This document shows, one piece after another, positions 58,302 through 64,000 of a stretch of 64,000 bases of DNA. A program made the position numbers and the translations under genes. Position 1 is the stretch's first letter; each line of letters begins with the position of its first letter. Origin of the DNA: Anaerolineae bacterium (GTDB lineage: Bacteria; Chloroflexota; Anaerolineae; Aggregatilineales; JAFGMM01); assembly GCA_027494055.1 (NCBI GenBank), contig JAOSJO010000002.1, positions 62,001 through 126,000 of the forward strand, written 5' to 3'. The notes under the pieces are model-generated. The model saw nothing but the letters and a program-made list of their open reading frames with translations. It was not told where the DNA came from and made no database searches.

Positions 58302-58464
58302 CGCAGTCTGGCGTTCTGCCTGTCCGGTCAACGTGCCCTCACCCCGCTGTTGTCGCAATCTGCCGCCTATTGTCGCTGCGGCGCAAGAATATTATGGCGT
58401 CCACTGGAATAATTCACCCCCCAAGATTTGGGGGAGGATACGGTCTCCCCGCGCGCCATGGAGA

Positions 58465-58812
58465 TCAGGTCTGGTCTGAGGCAGGTGCGTTGACAGTGCG
58501 CCCGCCAAGCTCGTCGCGCTGCGCGCCAACGTGCGACGTGCCCTGTCGGTAGGCAGCGGCGGCAATCGCGTGCGAGGCTACGGGCGTCGTTATCATGAGG
58601 AACAGCGCCAGGGCGAGGAGCTTCAACCCGGTCGCGGGCACGAGGATCGCACACCCCGTCATCAAACCGAGGAGGCCCAGCGTCGAGACTTTGCCGGAAG
58701 CGTGGATGCGACAGTAGACATCCGGCATCCGCACGATCCCGATAATCCCCACCACCGAAAAGGAGACGCCGCCCAGAACCAGCGCCAGCCCGATGACTTC
58801 TCTCAGGACCAT
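58465..58812 (-). CDS. mrpG: Mrp-type Na+/H+ antiporter subunit G
   Basis: 115 aa with three membrane helices and the MnhG/PhaG signature GIVRMPDVYCRIHASGK. C-terminal ~25 residues are polar and extend beyond the usual length. Last gene of the Mrp operon; its ATG shares one base with the mrpF stop. Confidence 0.93.
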   Translation of the reverse strand: MVLREVIGLALVLGGVSFSVVGIIGIVRMPDVYCRIHASGKVSTLGLLGLMTGCAILVPATGLKLLALALFLMITTPVASHAIAAAAYRQGTSHVGAQRDELGGRTVNAPASDQT

Positions 58813-59087
58813 CAGAACACCCTCCCTTCCGAGAGGTAACGCGCAATCGCCAGCGTCGCCACGAAGCTGAACGCCGCGAGCGCCATCGCCACATCGAGCA
58901 CGAACGTCGACGCCTGGATCAGCGCCAGCACAACCGTGATGCCGATCAACAGCGTCGTCGTGGTCTCAACGGCCTGCAGCCGGTCTGCCGGACTCGGCCC
59001 CTTGAGCACGCGGTATGCGCAGGGCAGCAGCAGGACGACCATCACCCCCAGCGCCACCTGAGCAATCACATTGGCGGCTTCGCTCAT
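58812..59087 (-). CDS. mrpF: Mrp-type Na+/H+ antiporter subunit F
   Basis: 91 aa, three membrane helices, with RVLKGPSPADRLQAVE, the conserved MrpF block. Overlaps mrpE by 4 bases and mrpG by 1. Confidence 0.93.
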   Translation of the reverse strand: MSEAANVIAQVALGVMVVLLLPCAYRVLKGPSPADRLQAVETTTTLLIGITVVLALIQASTFVLDVAMALAAFSFVATLAIARYLSEGRVF

Positions 59088-59587
59088 TGTGACCTCCCCA
59101 GGATGCGCAACAAGAAGCCTATCCGGCGCGCCTGAGCGCGGTCGGCGTCTTTCCTGGACGCCTCTACATCCAGACAGTGGATGTACATGATGTGATTGTC
59201 CTCAAGCTCGACGACCAGCTCGCCGGGCGTCAGCGTGATGGCGTTTGCGCTCAGCGCCGCCGTGAGCTGGCTCTTCGCCGGGTCTTGGGTTGAGACGGCG
59301 ATGATCCCCGGCTTGAGGCGCATGTCGCGCGAGAGCACGCGCCGCGCCACGTCGATTGACGAGAGAACCATGTCGCGCAACAGGAGGGCGGCGTAGACCA
59401 CCGCCGCCAGCAGTTGATCGGGCAGACGCCGCAGGCTGACCTTTGGCGCGCGCGGACGAAGCAGAGCCACGATGCTCAACCCCAGGACACAACCGACGAC
59501 GAAACTGTCAACGGCCAGACGCCCGGTAATCGCCATCCACATGAAAGCAAGCGGCAAAACATACAACAGGCGAGACATCCTGTTCAT
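59084..59587 (-). CDS. mrpE: Mrp-type Na+/H+ antiporter subunit E
   Basis: 167 aa with two N-terminal helices and the MnhE pattern LLRDMVLSSIDVARRVLSRD, then ITLTPGELVVELE and IHCLDVE. Overlaps neighbours by 4 bases on each side. Confidence 0.93.
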   Translation of the reverse strand: MNRMSRLLYVLPLAFMWMAITGRLAVDSFVVGCVLGLSIVALLRPRAPKVSLRRLPDQLLAAVVYAALLLRDMVLSSIDVARRVLSRDMRLKPGIIAVSTQDPAKSQLTAALSANAITLTPGELVVELEDNHIMYIHCLDVEASRKDADRAQARRIGFLLRILGRSQ

Positions 59588-61065
59588 CCTCCCAGAACGG
59601 CGCGGATGTAGAGTTGCGGATCACCCAACTGGGCGACGGTGCGCGCGGCAAAGTCGAGCAGCGGGCCTCCGTACAGGCCGAGCACGATGCACAGGCCGAT
59701 CAACAGCGCCGGCGCGATCTGCCGATCGCCCGCCGGCTTGAGCTGGACCTCCCCGGAGGGCGCCTGCTGAAAGATGAGTTGCCAGGTGCGGGTCATGTAC
59801 AGGAGGGTGATAAGACCCGCGCCGACAACCAGCGCCAGGATCAGCCACTCCTGTGCGTCAATGCCGCCGAGCACCAGCGCCGCCTTGCTGACAAAGCCGT
59901 TCAGCGGGGGCGCGCCGGCGAGCGCCAGCCCGCCCAGCAGGTACAGCACGCCGGTCATTGGCATCACCTTGCCCACCCCGCCGAGTTCGGACAGGCGCGC
60001 GGTCTTGGTCGCGGTGCGGCTTGCGATGGCACCGGCCAGCATCAGCAGCGCGGCCTTGATGACCGAATGATTGACAACGTACACGAGCGCCGCCGCAAGC
60101 GTGGCGGCGGTCCCCCAGCCGATGCCCACCAGGATGAAGCCGACCTGCCCGAAGGTTGAGTAGGCCAGCAGCCGCTTGGCGTCATAGGTCCGCAGCGCGC
60201 CCAGGCTGCCAAAGAAGACGCCGAACACGCCCAGGAGCACAAGCAGGTCGTGGATCAACGGCGCTTCGGCGGTGAACATCAGGGTGGTCATCCGTATCAG
60301 GCCGTAGATACCCACTTTGACCACGACCGATGAGAGGATCGCGCTGACCGGGGTTGGCGCGGCGGCGTGAAAGTCTGGCTGCCAGAAGTGGAAGGGGAAG
60401 ACGGCGCTCTTGAGCAGAAATGCGCACATCAACATCACGGCGGCGGCCTGCGCCAGCAGGGGGCGCGAGCCGCCCGCCAGCAGTTGCCCGATGTCGGCCA
60501 TGTTGAGCGTGCCAAAGGTCGCGTACAGCGCGGCGATTCCGGTCAGCAGGAAAAGCGTTCCCATCGCGCTGATGAAGAGGTACTTGATCGCTGCCTCAAG
60601 TCCCAGCCGGTTATCCGATATCGCCACCAGCACGACGGACGCCAGGACGGTCAGTTCGATGAAGACGAAAAGCGTAAAGATGTCGCCCGTGTATAGCGCG
60701 CCGCTCAGGCCCGCGCCCATGCACAAGAAGAGCGGCATAAACGCCGGGTACGTCACGGCCACATCCTTGCAGCCCACTGTGTAAAGGACTCCGGCTGCGA
60801 CAATGGTCGTCGCCATGACGGCAAACAGCGAGGCAAGCAGGTCGCCCACAAGGGCAATGCCGAACGGGGGCGGCCAGCCGCCAAGGCGATAGACCAGTGT
60901 CTCTCCCTGGAGGTTCGCCAGCAACACGCCAACGCTGCACAGCCACGCAACAACACTCCCCACCAGGCCCAGGAGCTGTTGCAGCGAGCGGTTGCGCGCC
61001 AGGACGACGCTTATTGCCGCCAGCAGCAAGGGCACAAAAACAGGTCCAAGCAGAAGCGCGTTCAT
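59584..61065 (-). CDS. mrpD: Mrp-type Na+/H+ antiporter subunit D
   Basis: 493 aa, about 14 membrane helices, homologous to NADH dehydrogenase chain 2/4/5 subunits. The proton-channel Lys regions (AAIKYLFISAMG, LKSAVFPFHFWQPDFHAAAPTPVSA) and the broken-helix LAYSTFGQVGF are intact. It forms the antiport core with MrpA. Confidence 0.95.
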   Translation of the reverse strand: MNALLLGPVFVPLLLAAISVVLARNRSLQQLLGLVGSVVAWLCSVGVLLANLQGETLVYRLGGWPPPFGIALVGDLLASLFAVMATTIVAAGVLYTVGCKDVAVTYPAFMPLFLCMGAGLSGALYTGDIFTLFVFIELTVLASVVLVAISDNRLGLEAAIKYLFISAMGTLFLLTGIAALYATFGTLNMADIGQLLAGGSRPLLAQAAAVMLMCAFLLKSAVFPFHFWQPDFHAAAPTPVSAILSSVVVKVGIYGLIRMTTLMFTAEAPLIHDLLVLLGVFGVFFGSLGALRTYDAKRLLAYSTFGQVGFILVGIGWGTAATLAAALVYVVNHSVIKAALLMLAGAIASRTATKTARLSELGGVGKVMPMTGVLYLLGGLALAGAPPLNGFVSKAALVLGGIDAQEWLILALVVGAGLITLLYMTRTWQLIFQQAPSGEVQLKPAGDRQIAPALLIGLCIVLGLYGGPLLDFAARTVAQLGDPQLYIRAVLGG

Positions 61066-61070
61066 GCCCC

Positions 61071-61415
61071 CTACCCTTTCAGGTGATCCAGCTCGTTGCT
61101 GTCCACCGTCTTGAAGCGGCGCGAGCTGGCGGCAATGAAACCAAGCAGCAGCGCGTAAGAGCCAAAGCTGATGACAATCGCGGTGAGGATCAGCGCCTGC
61201 ACCAGCGGGTCGCTCGGCTGTCCATCGGGCTGGTTGCTTGCATCGACGTAGGCCGGGGCCGTGCCGTCGTATGCCCCAACCGCCAGAAACAGCAGGTTGA
61301 TCGCCGCGAACAGGATGTAAAAGCCCATCGCCGCTTTAATCAGGTCGCGCCGCAGCAGTTGAAACACACCCATCCCAAACATGACGCCGGTTGCAAGCGC
61401 AAAGAGGACGTTCAC
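61071..61415 (-). CDS. mrpC: Mrp-type Na+/H+ antiporter subunit C
   Basis: 114 aa, three helices, NuoK-like, with GFYILFAAINLLFLAVG and DPLVQALILTAIVISFG. Five-base gap to mrpD and a 4-base overlap with mrpAB. Confidence 0.95.
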   Translation of the reverse strand: MNVLFALATGVMFGMGVFQLLRRDLIKAAMGFYILFAAINLLFLAVGAYDGTAPAYVDASNQPDGQPSDPLVQALILTAIVISFGSYALLLGFIAASSRRFKTVDSNELDHLKG

Positions 61416-64000
61416 AGGGACTCAACCTCCTTTGGATGGTTAATCGCTTCCAGGATCGCGCTCACGCCGCCCAGCACCGTCAGGAAGATGCCGAGTTCGA
61501 ACACCAGGGAAGACGCGAACTTGAAATTGGCGAAGGAGATGCCGGTCACCTGGGTGAGCGCCAGGAACTCGCGCCCGAACGCCAGCGGCAGCATCGCATT
61601 GCCGATGGCGATCACCAACCCGACCCCGACGAGAGGGGCAGGGCGCAGCCAGCCCAGGCGGCGCCTGGCCTCTTCGTACCCGAAGACCACGTACCAGAGC
61701 GCGATCGCCAGGCCGCTGATGACGCCGGCCGTAAAGCCGTCGCCGGGCGAGACGCCCCCATAGAGGATGTGCGCCAGGGCGATTAGCAGGGCGATGGGCA
61801 TCACGAGCGCCGCCGCCAGCCGGGTGATGGAATCGACAAACTGTGACCGGTAGACCAGCGAATCCGGACGTTCCGCGTCTTCCTCAAGCGCTGCCTTGAG
61901 CGCAGCCCGCTCTCCCTGAGTGGCGCGCCGCCGGAAGATCGGCATCACCGTGGTGGGCCGGGGGCGGGCAAGCATGGTCAGCACGCCGAGCGTCGCGACG
62001 CCGAACACGGTGATCTCAATCAGGGTGTCCGTGCCGCGAAAGTCGGTGAGAATCCCCGCGACCACGTCGTTGACGCCAGCCTGCGGAAGCGCATTCGCCA
62101 GGTGCCATGCGGCGATAGCGTCCGGTGTGGGCCGGCTGCTCACGGCGGCGAGGGCAAAGATGGCGACTGCCGCGCCCATGGCGATGGACACGGCAAGGTC
62201 GCGCACCAGACCCCCGGCGCGTCTGGCCCCACAGGCGCGCCATTGCCCGGCGACGCTCATCCTGGCTGGTGCGCGCCAGGATGATGATAATCAGCACGGT
62301 CGCCAGCGTTTCGACAAGGAACTGCACCAGGGCGACGTCTGGCGCGGGTTCGAGCAGGAACATGCCGCCGATGGCATAGCCGGCGATACCGAGCGCCAGC
62401 GCCGCGACAAGATGGCGTTCAAAGAGGATGCTTGCCAGGGTCGCAGCGAGCGCAAGGACGAGCAAAATGGCTTCCAGCACGTGCGCCGCGGTGGTCAACT
62501 GCACCGCCGGGGTCGGCAAGTCAATACGGATGTTGGGAACGGCGGTCGCGAGGAGCACCAAAACGCTGAACAGGATCACCGCAAGGTAGTAGCGTATCCG
62601 CCCGCTCTGCATCTTCAGCAACACGTCGCCCACCGACTCCACGGCGCGAATCGTCCCGTCGTACACCTGCACCCCACTCACCGGCACCGGAATCGACCAC
62701 TTCAGCCAGACGCGACGCACGGCGAACACCCCAATGCCCAGCGCCAGCGCCACGCCGCTGAGCACGAGCGCCAGGTTGACTCCAGACGGCGGAAACAGGT
62801 AGAGGCTCACCTGTTTTCCAATCGCTGCAGAGACCAGCGGCGCCATCAACGGCGCGAGAGCCACGCCCGCAATGACCGAAAGCGTCGCAAGCGTGCCTGG
62901 GCTGGCGAGCATCAGAGGCGGCAGGTCGTGACAGCAGCTATAGTCGAAGGCGTCGTCGCCAAAGGGGTGATGCCTGTCGTGCGGGACGTGCTCAGGCTGC
63001 GGCAGCCTGGTGCGGGGCGCGCCCATAAACACATCCCAGAACAGCCGCAGCGCGGCGGTGACGGTCAGCGCGGCGCTGACCGTGACGACAGCCAGCGCGA
63101 GCGGCTGCTGGATGACTGTCTCAAGCAGCGTCTCTTTGGCGACGAAGCCGAGCAGCGGGGGCACGCCGGCCATCGACAACCCCGCGATGGCGGTAGCGGC
63201 GGCCAACCCGCGCATCTGCCGCCCAATCCCGCCCAATTCGTTGATGTTGCGCGTCCCGGTCGTGTGATCGACCGCGCCGGCAATAAGAAACAGCGCCCCC
63301 TTGTACAGCGCGTGCGCCACGATGCCGACCGCCGCCGCCTTCAGCCCGGCGGACTCTGGCTGTCCGATCAGGGCGACGAGCGCGCCGAGCTGGCTGATCG
63401 TCGTGTACGCGAGGATGCCTTTCAGGTCGCGCTGCCGCAGCGCCAGCACCGCGCCGACGAGCATCGTTGCCAGCCCGACCGTCGACAACGCGGCGTTCCA
63501 CAAGGCCGTATCGCCGAGCGCGGGGTACAGCCGCGCCAACAGGTAGACGCCCGCTTTCACCATCGTCGCTGAGTGCAGGAAAGCGCTGGCGGGCGTCGGC
63601 GCGTTCATCGCCTGCGGCAGCCAGAAGTGGAGCGGGAACTGGGCGCTCTTGCTGAAGCAGCCAAGCAGGATCAGCCCCGTGAACGCCCCATACCAGGGGT
63701 GCTGGCGCAGCGCCTCCCCGTTCGACAGGATTTCGCCGAGCTGCATCGTGCCGGCTGCGTTGCCGAGCAGCAGCAGGCCAACAAACAGCGCCAGGCCGCC
63801 GCCGCCGGTAATCATCAGCGATTGCAGGGCGCCCTTCCGGGCTTCGTCGTCGGCGCCTTTGAAGCCGATGAGGAGGAACGACATGACGCTAGTCAGTTCC
63901 CAGGCAATGAACAAGACCACCACGTTGCCGGCCAGCACCACCGCCAGCATACTGCCTGTGAACGCCAGCATCAGCGCGAAGAACCGCCCAGCCTGGCGCG
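61412..64000 (-). CDS. mrpAB: Fused Mrp-type Na+/H+ antiporter subunits A and B (frame broken once, partial)
   Basis: More than 860 aa; the N-terminus lies beyond the window (no start or stop before 64000). MrpA part: NuoL-like, with FIAWELTSVMSFLLIGF, the LHFWLPQAMNAPTPASAFLHSA channel segment, LAYTTISQLG, and the C-terminal DUF4040-like PNIRIDLPTPA and ITVFGVATLGVL block. MrpB part: residues corresponding to about 61430-61870, with YGGVSPGDGFTAGV. Frames shift at about 62205-62220 in an AGACCCCC run. Mrp complexes expel Na+ in exchange for H+ and aid pH and salt tolerance. A-B fusion is like PhaAB of rhizobia. Confidence 0.9.

Overview
The window is high-GC bacterial chromosome. Chloroflexota (probably an Anaerolineae-type lineage) is inferred, not proven. 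The clues are LexA operators of the GAAC-N4-GTTC type, oligopeptide- and sugar-binding proteins in the style of that phylum, paired 'toastrack' envelope proteins, and a GAF plus C-terminal HTH regulator module. Two oxygen-sensitive enzyme classes (a tungsten/molybdopterin aldehyde:ferredoxin oxidoreductase and a glycyl-radical dehydratase) suggest an anaerobic or facultative life. No rRNA, tRNA, CRISPR array or transposase gene was found.

Layout. 1-5.6 kb: M50-like peptidase fragment, two tandem toastrack membrane proteins, an esterase, triosephosphate isomerase, an LLM oxidoreductase and a small hypothetical, all on the minus strand. 5.7-14.5 kb: aldehyde oxidoreductase, class II aldolase, MoaD/ThiS-like protein, two short unknown genes, and two paralogous rhamnulokinases flanking a MerR/TipAS regulator-metalloprotease pair. 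14.5-17.1 kb: ABC-2 exporter. 17.4-27.7 kb: a conflict-type cassette with an HExxH metallopeptidase, a CHAT caspase-like protease, a giant STAND-like NTPase ending in a dead CHAT-like domain, and a 362-aa partner with a hydrophobic core. This is the best candidate here for an undescribed system. 27.8-30.9 kb: UPF0173 hydrolase, a hypothetical, and lexA with a degenerate FtsK-like gene. 31.2-40.9 kb: two family-5 peptide-binding proteins, DppB/DppC-like permeases, a HypD-like trans-4-hydroxyproline dehydratase and a Xaa-Pro peptidase, which together read as uptake and breakdown of proline/hydroxyproline peptides. 40.9-47.2 kb: AraC regulator, GH127 beta-L-arabinofuranosidase and a CUT1 sugar importer. 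47.4-55 kb: two CUT2 sugar importers facing each other, one with a permease fused to a GAF-HTH regulator. 55.5-64 kb: P-type Ca2+-ATPase and an Mrp Na+/H+ antiporter operon (AB-C-D-E-F-G) running off the end.

About 22 single-base frame breaks hit otherwise intact genes, including lexA and mrpA, and most lie at short G or C runs. They look like sequencing/assembly errors, so these genes are annotated as CDS over their full span rather than as pseudogenes. Non-coding structure includes a dispersed twin-hairpin repeat in three copies. One copy is split by a 203-bp inverted-repeat element sitting exactly at the hairpin apex.
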